NCBI RefSeq assembly: GCF_023566315.1
Contig: NZ_JAKNSU010000002.1
Length of the DNA stretch: 64,000 bases
Source of the DNA: Edwardiiplasma whartonense
GTDB lineage: Bacteria > Bacillota_I > Bacilli_A > Mycoplasmatales > Mycoplasmataceae
Strand: one strand, 5' to 3'
Made by a program: the position numbers and the translations under genes. The notes under the pieces were generated by a model. That model ran no database searches. It was given only the letters and a program-made list of their open reading frames with translations, and had not been told where the DNA came from. Position 1 is the stretch's first letter; every line of letters starts with the position of its first letter. Of the stretch, positions 44,676 through 55,030 are shown in pieces.

Positions 44676-45293
44676 ATGAAAATCGATTTGACCAAGGATT
44701 TACTCCAAGAGCAGATCCCAACCAATGATTGGTTAATTAAAGACAACGAGTCTACAATTATTAGAAGAATAAGTGATAATGTTCTGGATGTTGAGCACCT
44801 TAATGCTGATGAAGAACAAACAATGCAGCGATTAATTGATTTTGTCCGTTATTCTCAAGATCCTGACTTAAACCCTGAAGATAAACCAGACCATCTTCGT
44901 CCAGCAGTTGGCTTAGCTGCTCCTCAAATTGGAATTAATAAAAACCTCTTTTTTATTCGGATTGAATGAGACAAGGATGATTTAACCAAGGTTGAAGAAA
45001 TTGCAGCAATTAATCCTAAAATTCTTTCACGCTCTTCACAAATTGTTGCTCTTGAGGATGGCGAGGGGTGTCTTAGTGTTGATATTGATCACGAAGGATT
45101 GGTTCCTCGTAGTTATAAAGTTATTGTTAGTTATTATGATTACTTATCAAAAAAACTTGTTAATAGAACTTTAAGAGGTTATCAAGCTGTCGTCTTCCAA
45201 CACGAATATGATCACAATATCGGGAAGTTATATTATGATCATATCAACCAAGAAAACCCTTACTTTAAAAAAGATGATTGGTTATTTATTTAA
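44676..45293 (+). CDS. def: Peptide deformylase
   Basis: Def removes the N-formyl group from new proteins. The 205-residue protein is a type 2 enzyme: motif 1 GLAAPQIGIN (about 78-87), motif 2 EDGEGCLSVD (Cys metal ligand, about 130) and motif 3 QHEYDHNIGKLYYD (the HExxH helix as HEYDH). One TGA is Trp. It is divergent from rsmD. A deformylase matters for the microcin C-like system, because E. coli MccB acts on the formylated peptide. Confidence 0.93.
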
Positions 45294-45306
45294 AGGATAA
45301 CCAATC
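45276..45306 (+). repeat. Hairpin spanning the def stop codon
   Basis: A 10-bp perfect stem (45276-45285 with 45297-45306) encloses the def stop codon in an 11-base loop. It has no T-run and lies 22 bases before the proper terminator, so it may protect the 3' end of the mRNA. Confidence 0.5.
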
Positions 45307-45327
45307 ACTGGTTTAATAGATATGACT

Positions 45328-45353
45328 AAAGAACAACAAAAGTTGTTCTTTTT
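45328..45353 (+). terminator. Rho-independent terminator of def
   Basis: A 10-bp stem (45328-45337 with 45342-45351) has an AAAA loop and a T-run of about seven. Confidence 0.88.
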
Positions 45354-45387
45354 TTAGATAAAAATAAACCATCATTTCAACAATTAA

Positions 45388-45416
45388 TTACCTTTGATAA
45401 TTACGCTTGTTATAAT
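45388..45416 (+). promoter_or_regulatory. Putative promoter of rnjA (extended -10)
   Basis: TGTTATAAT at 45408-45416 gives an extended -10 with a perfect TATAAT. TTACCT lies 17 bases upstream as a weak -35. It predicts a leader of about 210 bases. Confidence 0.5.
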
Positions 45417-45632
45417 CTGGTTTTTAGATATCAATTGAAATTTACCGTTTTTTTATCGAGATAGACGCCAGACAGAAATTAGGGTAGAATAAAAATAATA
45501 TCAGTCTTTTTTAAAACCTATTATTTAGCTTAACCAATAAGAGCTCGGGTTAAACTAAACAAATTTTAATATTAACATTATTGATGGGTGAAAAAGACCA
45601 GTTTTTAAATTTTTAAAAGGAGAAAGAAATCA

Positions 45633-47429
45633 ATGGAAAACAAAAAAAAGGAAGTAACTAAAAGCCCAATTAAGAAAGTTATCAACCAGAATGAAAAAGC
45701 ACCACTAGTTGAGGAAGAACCCTTTCATTTTCGTCAACGTGAAGTTGTTCGAAAATACAGCGGAGGGAACATTCCTACCAAAGTCTTTGCTTTAGGAGGA
45801 TTAGAAGAAATCGGAAAGAATACCTATGTAATTGAACATGATAATGAAATCATTATTATCGATGCAGGGGTAAAATTTCCTGATGCAGGAATGCTAGGAG
45901 TTAATGCAGTTATTCCTGATTATTCTTATTTAGTCGAAAACCAAACAAAAATTAAAGCGATGTTTATTACCCACGGACACGAAGATCACATCGGTGGAAT
46001 TCCTTATTTATTAAAACAAATTAAAATTCCAGCAATTTTTGCTCCTGAATTAGCTGCAGCTTTAATTCGTGACCGAATGAAAGAAAACAAAGTTACTGAT
46101 AAAACTGTAGTCAAAGAATATGTTGCTGAAGATAAATGAAGGTCAAAAAACTTCCAAGTAAGTTTTGCAGCATTGAATCACTCTATTCCTGATGCTTTTG
46201 GAATTCTTGTTAAAACACCTAATGGAAACATCTTCTCTACAGGTGATTATAAGTTCGACTGGTCACCTCTTGGACACTTTGCAGAGATTGACAAACTTGC
46301 AGAAATTGGAAACGAAGGAGTGGAGTTATTAATGGCTGACTCCACTAACGCTGAAGTGGTTGGTTATACTCCTGGTGAACGAGGAATTATTGACAACTTG
46401 GATAAACATTTTATTAAAGCAAAAGGGAGAATTTTAATTACCACTTTTGCCTCTAATGTCCACCGAATTCAATACATTATTCAATTAGCTAATAAGTACA
46501 ATCGAAAAATTGTAATTCTTGGTCGTTCAATTGAACGAATTATTAAAATTATTCGAAAAATGGGACATTTAAAAATTAGTGAAAAACGCTTCATTAAACC
46601 AACTGATATGCACAAGTATCCTGATAACGAATTAATGATTATTACCACTGGATCACAAGGTGAACCAATGGCAGCACTTTCACGAATTGCCAATGATAAA
46701 CACCAAAGCGTCCGTATCAAACCAGGTGATACAGTAATTTTCTCTTCTTCACCAATTCCAGGAAATCGTGCTGATGTTGAGCGTTTAGTTAATAGTTTGA
46801 CCAGAATTGGAGCGACTGTCATCGAAAATACTCCTACTAACCAAATCCATACTTCTGGACACGCTAGTCAAGAAGAACAAAAGCTTTTGTTCACTCTTTT
46901 AAAACCAAACTACTTTATGCCAATGCACGGAGAATACCGCATGCTAAAAAAACATGTCGAAACTGCTCGTTCAGTTAATTTAAAGTCTGGTCATGGTTTT
47001 GTAGTAGCAAACGGAGATCAAATTGAGTTACTGAATGGATTTGCGAAGGTTGGTCGGAGAATTGATGCTGATGCAATTTATGTTGATGGGAAAGATATGA
47101 CTGGGCAAGCATCAAATGTGATTCGTGAACGTGATACTTTAAGTAAAGATGGACTAATTGCTGTTGTGGTTTCAATTGATTCTCAAAACAATAAGTTGTT
47201 AGCTCAACCCCGCATCATTTCTCGAGGAAGTTTCTATGTCAAAGATTCTGGAAGCATTATTGGTGAATCGATTGGAATTGTCACTAACGCTGTAGTTGAA
47301 ATCTTAAATTCTGATCGACCAACCTTCGGAGCGATTAAAAAAGCAATCAAACAAGCACTTTCACCTTACATTTTTAAAGTCAAACGTCGCAATCCCTTAA
47401 TTATTCCTGTTATTCTCAACAAGAAATAA
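45633..47429 (+). CDS. rnjA: Ribonuclease J
   Basis: RNase J is a metallo-beta-lactamase/beta-CASP nuclease with 5'-3' exo and endonuclease activity in mRNA turnover and rRNA maturation. The 598-residue protein has LGGLEEIGKNTYV, the metal-binding HGHEDHIGG (about 115), NHSIPDAFG, TGDYKFDW, ADSTNAEV, beta-CASP GSQGEPMAAL and HTSGHASQEEQ. A 45-residue Lys-rich N-terminal extension precedes the usual start. One TGA (Trp) at 46137 splits the frame. AAAAGGAG lies upstream of the ATG. Confidence 0.95.
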
Positions 47430-47487
47430 AAAAAGCACTTTTGGAATTGCTTTATAATATAAAGTGTATTAAAAGGAGGAAATAGTT

Positions 47488-48390
47488 ATGAGAAATTCAG
47501 TTACTGGAATTTCAAGAGGATTTATTATCTTTGCTCAGGTGTTTGGAACAATGTTTGCCATAATCGGTTTAATTGCCTATTGTGCTTTATTAGATGATGT
47601 TATTAAAGGTTTGGGCAACGGGTCTAATGATAATATTGTTGCAAAAGCAAGTGCAGGGGCAATTATGTCTTTAATTGTTTATTTTGTGTGAAAATCAGTT
47701 TGATCTTGTGTTGTTATTATTCGTAGCATGAATGAAATGGATGACTTTACTTTGAGTGCTAACAAATGAATAATTTCAGCATTAAGCTTAACTGTTGGTG
47801 GGTTTTTTACCCCTTTCATTATTAGTTCATTTCCCAACATTAAAGTTAGCGCCACTATCAAACCAAAACCATTCTTGACTAAAGCATTTGGAATGTTTAT
47901 GGTGGTGGGAGGACCTTTGGCAATGTTAACTTATGGAATTTATATGCGTAACAATATGGGCGGAGCAGCGCAAGGATGAACGATTGCAGTGTTTGCTATT
48001 AGTGGTTTCTTGTTGGTTTTGGGAGCGTTAAATGTTGGTTTCTTCTACCAAAAAAATGCCAATCAAAAGTACGAATCAAGCACTTTTATGAAACTTTTAG
48101 CAAACACTACCCTAGTAATTGTTACTTTAGAGTTAGTCTTTGTGATGTTAGAAGCGGTTTTAAGATTATTAGCCAACCTTTATCGAATGATTTACGAATC
48201 CTCACAAAACGGGTTCTTATGAGGACTATTGGCTTTGGTTAACTTTATGTTTGTGATGATTTATGTCTTGTTTGTGATTCGTCTTACTTGAGAAACAATC
48301 ACTGGAATTTGAGCAGATGAAGTAGAATTCAACGTCTTTGAGCCATTAAAGGATTATCAAAAAGATCAAAAAAACAGTCAGCTCGCATAG
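47488..48390 (+). CDS. Multi-pass membrane protein, function unknown
   Basis: This 300-residue protein has about six membrane segments and a cytoplasmic-type acidic tail (DEVEFNVFEPLKDYQKDQ). TGA codes for many Trp. A TATAAT lies at 47453-47458, about 30 bases before the start, and AAAAGGAGG precedes the ATG, so it is expressed from its own promoter. No transporter signature was recognised. Confidence 0.75.
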
Positions 48391-48403
48391 CCCTGATTTA
48401 GTT

Positions 48404-48442
48404 AAAATAAAAGAACTTCCAATTTGGAAGTTCTTTTATTTT
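48404..48442. terminator. Bidirectional terminator between two convergent membrane-protein genes
   Basis: A 17-bp perfect stem (48404-48420 with 48426-48442) encloses a 5-base loop, with A/T runs on both sides. Confidence 0.92.
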
Positions 48443-49384
48443 TTATCGTTTTGGTTTAATTTGGTACTTTTGTCTCAAGATTTTAATGATTGAAAGAATT
48501 ACTAGAGACATTCACGTTAAATACTGAATAAACAAGGAGATGTTTAATAATCGCAAACCTGCTAAACCAGAAAACTGTAAAATACTAAAAACATCGCAAA
48601 GCAATCAGAACAAGAACTGGATCTTTAGTCCTAACACTTGAAGAATTGTTGCAGTCATTTTAAACGAACTTGCCAAAGAGTCTAAAGTTCACTTTAAACC
48701 AAGATTGAACCCATCATTATAACCAAAATCAGGATACTTGCCATTGTTATCATGAGGATAAGGGTTATTTTCATGACCAAACAATAAGTTTCCTGCATTA
48801 GATAAATAAGCAAACCACGAAAATACTAACATTGCAAACAAAGCAAGACCAGTGAAATAAATTGTTGCTTTAACAACAACTGGTTGAGTTTTTAAATCCA
48901 AAACAAGTCTTGCTTTTTTATGCAAAATTATTCATCCCACCGGGGTAACTAAAACAGTAAACAGTCCCATCGTCATATCGCCAATATAACCCATTCCCAG
49001 AGTTGTTAAGAAAAAAAAGGCATTAGAAACCATACTTCAGAATCATTGTGATTCCTTGTGTTCAGTAATCATTAACACCATTAAGATTCCTGTAAAAGAA
49101 GCCACTCCTGATAACGCTCAAAAAATTGCTACTAAAATTCCTGCCGCACTACTAGTTCCAAATACTGAATGACCACCAGGTCCAGTGACGTAGTTATACT
49201 TATCTAAAGGAATAAAATAACTTGCACCTTCCTTATAACCTTGAACATTAAATAAGGCAAAAAAGGTAGTAATAACCATGGAAATAAACATTACATAAAT
49301 CAAAGGTTTAGAAAGACTTTTAAGATCACTTTTAATGCTTCTCAGACCTAAAAAACTTGATCCGACCACTTCGTGTTTAGCCAT
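48443..49384 (-). CDS. PnuC-family transporter, likely for deoxynucleosides (PnuN-like)
   Basis: This 313-residue membrane protein has about seven helices with PnuC-type patterns: FTGILMVLMITEHKESQWFW, a GYIGD loop, and a late LDSLASSFKMTATILQVLG helix followed by a Trp-rich helix (FLFWLLCDVFSILQF). PnuC proteins import vitamin precursors by facilitated diffusion; PnuN members are linked to deoxynucleosides. It is translationally coupled (TAATG) to a nucleoside deoxyribosyltransferase and lies near tdk, so deoxynucleoside import is the best guess. Nicotinamide riboside is the alternative. Confidence 0.72.
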
Positions 49385-49890
49385 TAATGGAGATTTCGAC
49401 TTTCTATATCTTTAATGGCATCTTCAAAGGAATTAACCACCAAGACAACTTCTTTTAATGTTGGATCAGCAAAACTTCCTGTCAACATTTCATTCACTCC
49501 TCATCCCGGGATAGCATCACCACTTGGACGTAATTGGGCACGAAAATCAGAAATCACTGGATAAATTGCTAAGACGTCACCAAGTTTTTTAGCTCTGGTA
49601 ATTGCATAACCCAATTCAAACATCGTACCACTATCATATTCAGCCAAATCAAAAATAAAGACATTAGCTTTTTCCATTAAATTATAGTCGTTAATAAAAA
49701 TTTCATAGTTAGTACGAACACTACCATCATTGTGGGGTAAATCGATTGGATTAAAGATTAAACTACTATCCATTTCATATTTTTTAAAATATTCAACTAA
49801 CATTTTTCCCTCGTACTTACGTTGATTTTGTTCAGCACTAGAGAAAAGGGGACCCGCATTATAAATCCCAGTAATTTTTGTTTCAGACAT
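49384..49890 (-). CDS. Nucleoside 2-deoxyribosyltransferase
   Basis: The enzyme swaps the base of deoxynucleosides and lets the cell balance salvaged deoxynucleosides. The 168-residue product shows the N-terminal YNAGPLFSSAEQNQR and the catalytic segment DLAEYDSGTMFELGYAI, with the nucleophilic Glu about residue 88. It is coupled to the PnuC-family transporter and is 99 bases after tdk. AAGGAGG precedes the ATG. One TGA is Trp. Confidence 0.9.
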
Positions 49891-49989
49891 AAAAAACCTC
49901 CTTGTTGATTTCTGACCTCCCCACCAATAGTCACAATGTTATTTCCCAAATTCTAAATTAAACTTGAAATAACTCCCTATTTATTGACA

Positions 49990-50592
49990 TTATTGGGGAC
50001 GAATTCAACAAGTACGACATCGGGGTTGATAGCTATCTTGGGCCCCAATTAAAACAATTGGATCATCTTTTTTTGCTGGTGCTCCATTAATTAATCGCTG
50101 ACTAAAACTAGCATCACGTCCACAAATGGTGCACACAGCTTGAAGTTTAGTAACATAATCAGCTTCCACTAATAATTGATCAGTATTTTGAAAGGCATCA
50201 CCCTTAAAATCTTTATCTAAACCATCAACAATTAAGTTAATTCCCTGTTCTGATATCTCAAGAATTACTTGCATAATATTTCGATCAAAAAACTGCACTT
50301 CATCAATCCCAACCACCAACCTACAGTGATCTTCAACATCTTCTTTGTGAACATAGTCAAGAATTTGACTAGATTCTGTAACTACAAAAGAAGGCAATTC
50401 TTCTCCATCATGAGACATAACTTTGCTTTGTTCGCCGCGAGTATCTAAAGATGGTTTAAAAATTAAAACCTTTTGATTAGCAAAACTTTTGCGACGTAAA
50501 CGTCTTAAAAACTCTGTAGTCTTTCCAGAAAACATTGGTCCACAAATTAATTCAATGATTCCCTTTCGCTGTTTGGGTTCATGTGTTGTCAT
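49990..50592 (-). CDS. tdk: Thymidine kinase
   Basis: Tdk phosphorylates thymidine, the main dTTP source in Mollicutes. The 200-residue protein has the P-loop GPMFSGKTTEFLRRL (about 18-32), Walker B GIDEVQFF, the lasso Cys pair CTICGRDASFSQR (about 153) and the second Cys pair CRTC near the end, giving a complete zinc site. The last codons follow a TGA Trp. It has a strong promoter with a palindromic operator-like site upstream. Confidence 0.95.
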
Positions 50593-50649
50593 CTTTGTTG
50601 ATAATCCTTTCCTCTATTTTACTCATATTCATAATAAAGGAATTTTAGC

Positions 50650-50681
50650 AACAGTTATAGTCGCTATAACTGTTTTGTCAA
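50650..50681 (-). promoter_or_regulatory. tdk promoter overlapped by a 25-bp palindrome (putative operator)
   Basis: On the minus strand TTGACA (50681-50676) and TATAAC (50659-50654) lie 16 bases apart. An 11-bp inverted repeat with a 3-base centre (50650-50660 with 50664-50674) covers the -10 box and most of the spacer. This is where a repressor dimer would block transcription. The sequence AACAGTTATAG is not a known operator to me. Confidence 0.65.
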
Positions 50682-50689
50682 GACACTCA

Positions 50690-50713
50690 AATCAAAACCT
50701 CCCAGTTTTGATT
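50690..50713. repeat. Second inverted repeat upstream of the tdk promoter
   Basis: A 9-bp inverted repeat (50690-50698 with 50705-50713) has a 6-base loop. It lacks a T-run in either direction, so it could be a regulatory site or a weak terminator of the gene upstream. Confidence 0.45.
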
Positions 50714-50774
50714 AAAAAACCTTTTTAAATCGCCCTTTGTTCAAAATAACAGTTGCAATTGGAAAAATTTCCAC

Positions 50775-51464
50775 TTAAATCACTGTTCTAAATGAAAATG
50801 GAAAATAAGCACTAAGATTTAAATAATTGCTCATTTGACTAGTTAAAGTTTGATAACCCAAACTCTTAATTTGCGCTTCCACACTTTCATTAAATTTTAT
50901 CGTCACATTCATTCACCAAAAGATAATAATTAACATTATCACCCAGCCAATGATTGCTAAAGCTTCAACACTGATCCAATAACGTAGTGACACTTTTTGA
51001 TTCCCATCAACCCCGGGAAGAAAAGTTAATAGCATCATCGCTAAAAACAAACCATCCAACAAGAAATTTAAAAGGTTTAAACCTCAATATTGATAATAGT
51101 AAAGGTTGTGGGTTTGATGAGTCTTTTCTTGAGCATAAACAACACTTTGACAAACAATCAAGTTGGTGGATAAATTTTCTTGATCCAAAACACGGTTAGA
51201 AAGCCAAAATTGTTTAGTTCTTTGATGATAAGTATAACAAGCACTGGTTAACCCAAGCTTCTGAGTCTTAACCAGAGGGTGATCAAAGTGATTCTTTTCA
51301 ATTAATTGGTCAAAAATTTCTCGACCACTAAAACTAGTTTTCAGACGAGTTGCTCACCAATAAAAACCAAGTCTACCAACTGTTGAAAACAAAAATAACA
51401 CACAAAGAAAAATAATAAAGATGATAAGAATGGCCCCAGTTTGGGTACCTAAACGTTGAAACAT
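50775..51464 (-). CDS. YugP-like membrane metallopeptidase homologue with a degraded active site
   Basis: This 229-residue protein has an N-terminal helix (about 8-30) and two C-terminal helices around 150-215. The middle resembles YugP-type zinc peptidases (YHQRTKQFWLSN for YDPRNKVVRLS), but where the family has HEVGH this protein has QEKTH (in VVYAQEKTHQ). The first metal His is thus Gln and the protein is probably not a protease. Three TGA codons are Trp. The start follows AAGGAAGTG. Confidence 0.65.
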
Positions 51465-51478
51465 TCATTCACTTCCTT

Positions 51479-52360
51479 CTATTTAATAAAAATTAAGGGT
51501 TGATCATAATCAAGCAGATGATTATCAAGATAAAGCGGTTTTCCAATCAATAACTGCTTTTTTCACGATGCTAAACGATAAAAATATTGTGAGGTTAAAG
51601 GGTTAAAGTGATCATAAGCATCGCCATTGACATAGTAAGTTTCCCGCTCTTGTTCTACTGAAATCAAAAACGAAGAAGCATCAAAACTACTAATAAAAAA
51701 TTCAGAATCAAATTGTTTAATTAAATTAGACGCAGCTGTCTCTTTTCAATATACATAAAGCTTAAAATCAAGTGTACTTAAAAGATAGGCGTTTTCTACT
51801 TCAACTACCTGATTAAGGTTGGTTAAGTTAAATTCTTTAAATTCATTATTCACGTAGAAATATGTTTGTTTTGAAGTTAAAGTTTGAAAAAGTAAACCAT
51901 CAAGAAAACAGCCGATCAAGACATAATCATTTCAAGTTTCCACTTGTTGAACTTCTTCTCACTGATGGTCAAATTTCAGAATATAACTACTCAAACGGTT
52001 AGGCTTAATCAACGAAAGGTAATAATCTTCGTTCACCTTTACAACATTATAAAGATAATCATCAAAATAATTAATGGTAGTAATTGCTGTGTGTGAAGCT
52101 TCTAAAAACGAAGAGTTCAAAGGGTGGGGGTGCTTTAAAAAATCTTCATTCAGAACACCTTTTTTAGAAATATTCACGTTAATATCACCCATCGGGATTG
52201 TTGCTAAAAGTTTTGGTTCAACATCAAACTTAGCATCAGTTAAATACAACCAGTCATCAATAATTCAAAAATTAGTAATCCAATGACTGCTTTCAACTTT
52301 TTGGTGCAGCAATTTAGAAAGATTAGGAGGAACTTGCTTTTTTCAATTAAACTTTTTCAT
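51479..52360 (-). CDS. Hypothetical protein, beta-rich with repeated aromatic strands
   Basis: This 293-residue protein has no signal peptide or membrane helix. It contains repeated short strands such as DDWLYLTD, DDYLYNVVKV, NDYVLIGC and FKLYVYW, suggesting a beta-propeller or sandwich, but no family is recognised. TATAAT ends only 7 bases before the ATG and no ribosome binding site is visible, so the transcript may be leaderless. The downstream YugP-like gene starts 14 bases after its stop and is likely co-transcribed. Confidence 0.65.
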
Positions 52361-52401
52361 CGTTTTAATTATAAATTAACAACCCAACTTTAATTGAAAA
52401 A

Positions 52402-52419
52402 ATAGGACCAAAGTCCTAT
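52402..52419 (-). terminator. Rho-independent terminator of pgk
   Basis: A 7-bp stem (ATAGGAC/GTCCTAT) with a 4-base loop is followed by six T on the minus strand. Confidence 0.85.
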
Positions 52420-52427
52420 CATTTTCT

Positions 52428-53645
52428 CTATTTATCTCGGATCGCTTCGATTCCTGGTAATGCTTTACCTTCCATGTATTCCAAAGAAGCTCCCCCTCCA
52501 GTAGAAATTCAAGAGAATTTATCAGCCAAACCAAGTTTTTTTGCAGCTGCAGCAGAGTCTCCTCCACCAATTAAAGTGAACGCACCATCTAAATTAGCAA
52601 TTGTCTGACCAACTTCTAAAGTTCCTTTTTCAAAGTTCTTAAATTCAGTTACTCCCATTGGCCCATTTCACACTACAGTTTTTGCCCCTGTTAGTTCTTT
52701 TTTAAAGAGTTCAATTGTTTTTGGTCCAATATCTAAACCCATGACATCTGTTGGCATATCGTTGCTTGTATCAGAAAAGGTCGGAACGACATCTTCAAAA
52801 CTTGGTGCATTAGCAGAATCAATAGGAAGAATAATTTTTCCTTTACCAATTTCTAGGTAATGTTTAGCATCTTCAATTTTATCTTCTTCTAATAAAGATT
52901 TACCTACCTTATGACCCTGAGCTGCAAAGAAAGTATAAGCCATTCCTCCGCCAATCAAGATTTTATCAACCTTGTTTAAAAGGTTGTCAATTACCCCGAT
53001 TTTATCAGAAACTTTCGCTCCTCCTAAAATCGCCACAAAAGGAGTAGCAGGGTTATCAATTCCCTTGCTCAAATTAGCCAACTCTGCTTCTACTAAGAAA
53101 CCAATTCCTGACTGAGCAATATTAGCTGCAATTCCAACATTTGAAGCATGAGCACGATGGGCAGTTCCAAACGCATCGTTAATGAATAAATCCCCTAATC
53201 CCGCTCAATACTTACCAAGTGATGAATCATTTTTTGATTCTCGCTTCACAACTTCGCCATTAACAACATCTTCAAAACGAGTGTTTTCTACTAAAAGAAT
53301 TTCACCTGAATTTAATTTATTAACCGCTGTTTCTAACTCTTCACCCTCAGTTACAGGAACAAAAACCACTTTTTGTTTCATCAATTCTTCTAAACGTTTT
53401 GCAATTGGTTTTAAAGTTTTAGTTTGTTTATCTGCTTCACTTTTAATTCGACTTAAGTGAGAGAATAAAATAACCTTTGCTTGATTTTCTACCAAGTATT
53501 TAATCGTTGGTAACGCAGCAGTAATTCGGTTATCATCAGTAATATTTCCCTGTTTATCTAAAGGAACATTGAAATCAACTCTGACCAAGACTTTTTTATT
53601 AGCAACATCAAGATCTTTAATGGTTTTTTTCTTATTGTAATCCAT
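52428..53645 (-). CDS. pgk: Phosphoglycerate kinase
   Basis: Pgk transfers phosphate from 1,3-bisphosphoglycerate to ADP in glycolysis. The 405-residue protein has VRVDFNVPLDKQGNITDDNR (about 20-39), FSHLSRIKSEAD, the hinge ILGGAKVSDKIGVIDNL, GPMGVTEF, and the ADP site IGGGDSAAAAKKLG. Trp TGA codons occur near 53205, 52668 and 52510. It follows gap, its metabolic neighbour, from which it is separated by a terminator. Confidence 0.96.
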
Positions 53646-53738
53646 AATTAGTTTCCTCTTTCTTATTAACTAGTATAATTCTATTCTAACTCGTTTTTAG
53701 CAATTTAGATATTCAGATTAAAACCTTTATCGACAAAA

Positions 53739-53762
53739 AAACAACCCTTAATGCGGTTGTTT
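53739..53762 (-). terminator. Rho-independent terminator of gap
   Basis: An 8-bp stem (AAACAACC/GGTTGTTT) with an 8-base loop is followed by a T-run on the minus strand. Confidence 0.85.
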
Positions 53763-53787
53763 GTTATTATAAAGATTGTCTTGACGA

Positions 53788-54804
53788 TTATAATGATAAA
53801 ACGTGAAGTGCAGTTCTCACAAATTGTGAAGTATATGAACTTTCGTTGTCATATCAAGCAAATACTTTTACCAATTGAGTACCATCATTTTCAATTACCT
53901 TAGTTAAAGTAGCATCAAAGATTGAACCATGTGATTCTCCAACAATATCAGCAGAAACAATTTGTTCTTCATTATAAGACATTGCTTCTCCTAAAGCTTT
54001 ATTTGAACTTACTGCTTCTTTAATTGCAGCATTAATTTCTTCAACACTAGTATTTTTGTTTAATTCCACAGTTAAATCAGTAATTGATCCAGTGATTACT
54101 GGCACTCTTAATGCAAATCCATCCATTCTTCCGTTCAATTCTGGTAGAGCTTTACCAACAGCTACTGCTGCTCCAGAAGTAGTTGGAATAATGTTTCAAG
54201 CAGCAGCACGTCCACGACGTAAGTCACTGTGTGGTAAATCTAGTAATCTTTGATCGTTAGTAACTGCGTGTACAGTAGTCATCAACCCTTGTTTTACTCC
54301 AAATTTTTCGTTTAAAACAAATGCTAAGGGAGTTAAACAATTAGTAGTACATGAAGCTGCAGAGATGATGTCATCTTCGGGAGAAATATCTTTTTCATTT
54401 ACTCCATAAACAATAGTTTTTAAATCCCCTTTAGCAGGTGCAGAAATTAAAACTTTCTTTGCTCCTGCAGTCAAGTGCGCTTTTGCCTTTTCTTTATCAG
54501 TGTAGAATCCAGTTGATTCAATTACTAAGTCAACACCCAAATCGCTTCATTTTAAGTTAGCAGCATCTTTTTCAGCAAAGATTTTTACTTCTTTACCATC
54601 AACAATAATTGCCCCGTCTTTAGCACTAATTTCACCTTTGTGGAATCATCCGTGTGCTGAATCATGCTCTAACAAGTAAGCCAAGGTTTTTGGATCAGTC
54701 AAATCGTTAACTGCAACAATTTCAACATCTTTGTTGTCTCACAATTTTCTGAAAGCTAAACGACCAATTCTTCCAAAACCGTTAATTGCGACTTTTTTTG
54801 CCAT
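53788..54804 (-). CDS. gap: Glyceraldehyde-3-phosphate dehydrogenase, phosphorylating
   Basis: Gap oxidises glyceraldehyde-3-phosphate to 1,3-bisphosphoglycerate with NAD. The 338-residue protein starts MAKKVAINGFGRIGRLAFRK (NAD site), with the catalytic Cys in SAASCTTNCLTP (about 154), HAVTNDQRLLD, and the end WYDNESSYTSQFVRT. It has a good promoter and its own terminator. It complements gapN. Confidence 0.96.
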
Positions 54805-54844
54805 ATATAATATGTTCCTTCTTTCGTTAATAATTCATAAGTTT

Positions 54845-54873
54845 ATTATAATATAAGAACATTAAATACTCAA
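54845..54873 (-). promoter_or_regulatory. Promoter of gap
   Basis: TTGAGT (54873-54868), a 17-base spacer and a perfect TATAAT (54850-54845) lie about 40 bases before the start. Confidence 0.7.
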
Positions 54874-54974
54874 AGATTTTCCCCAAATTACTAACTAATT
54901 ATCATCAGAAAACTAACTCAAAGTTATCATCATTATCAACCTCTATTCAACCTAGTGTTGATCTTGAAAAAATG

Positions 54975-55015
54975 AAAAACAAACCTTTTCTTTAAACCAA
55001 GAGAGGTTTGTTTTT
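54975..55015 (-). terminator. Terminator at the end of the microcin C-like operon
   Basis: A 12-bp perfect stem (54975-54986 with 55004-55015) with a 17-base loop and T-runs in both directions lies 16 bases after the mccB-like stop. It marks the end of the unit. Confidence 0.85.
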
Positions 55016-55030
55016 TTACATTATCGGTTT

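Larger units (their letters stand above)
45294..45632 (+). other. Long intergenic region with terminator, promoter and leader of rnjA
   Basis: No gene is seen. It contains the def terminator, an extended -10 promoter at about 45409-45416, and then about 210 bases of AT-rich leader before rnjA. A small inverted repeat (TTAACC, 12-base loop, GGTTAA) lies near 45532-45555. No known riboswitch was recognised. Confidence 0.6.

Noticed and set aside
50690..50713. Terminator of the YugP-like gene
   Set aside because: The stem lacks a T-run on the minus strand, so I list it only as an inverted repeat.
52376..52570. Separate small minus-strand gene overlapping the pgk end
   Set aside because: It is an alternative frame of pgk; the pgk frame continues to 52428 with the conserved GGGDSAAAA region.
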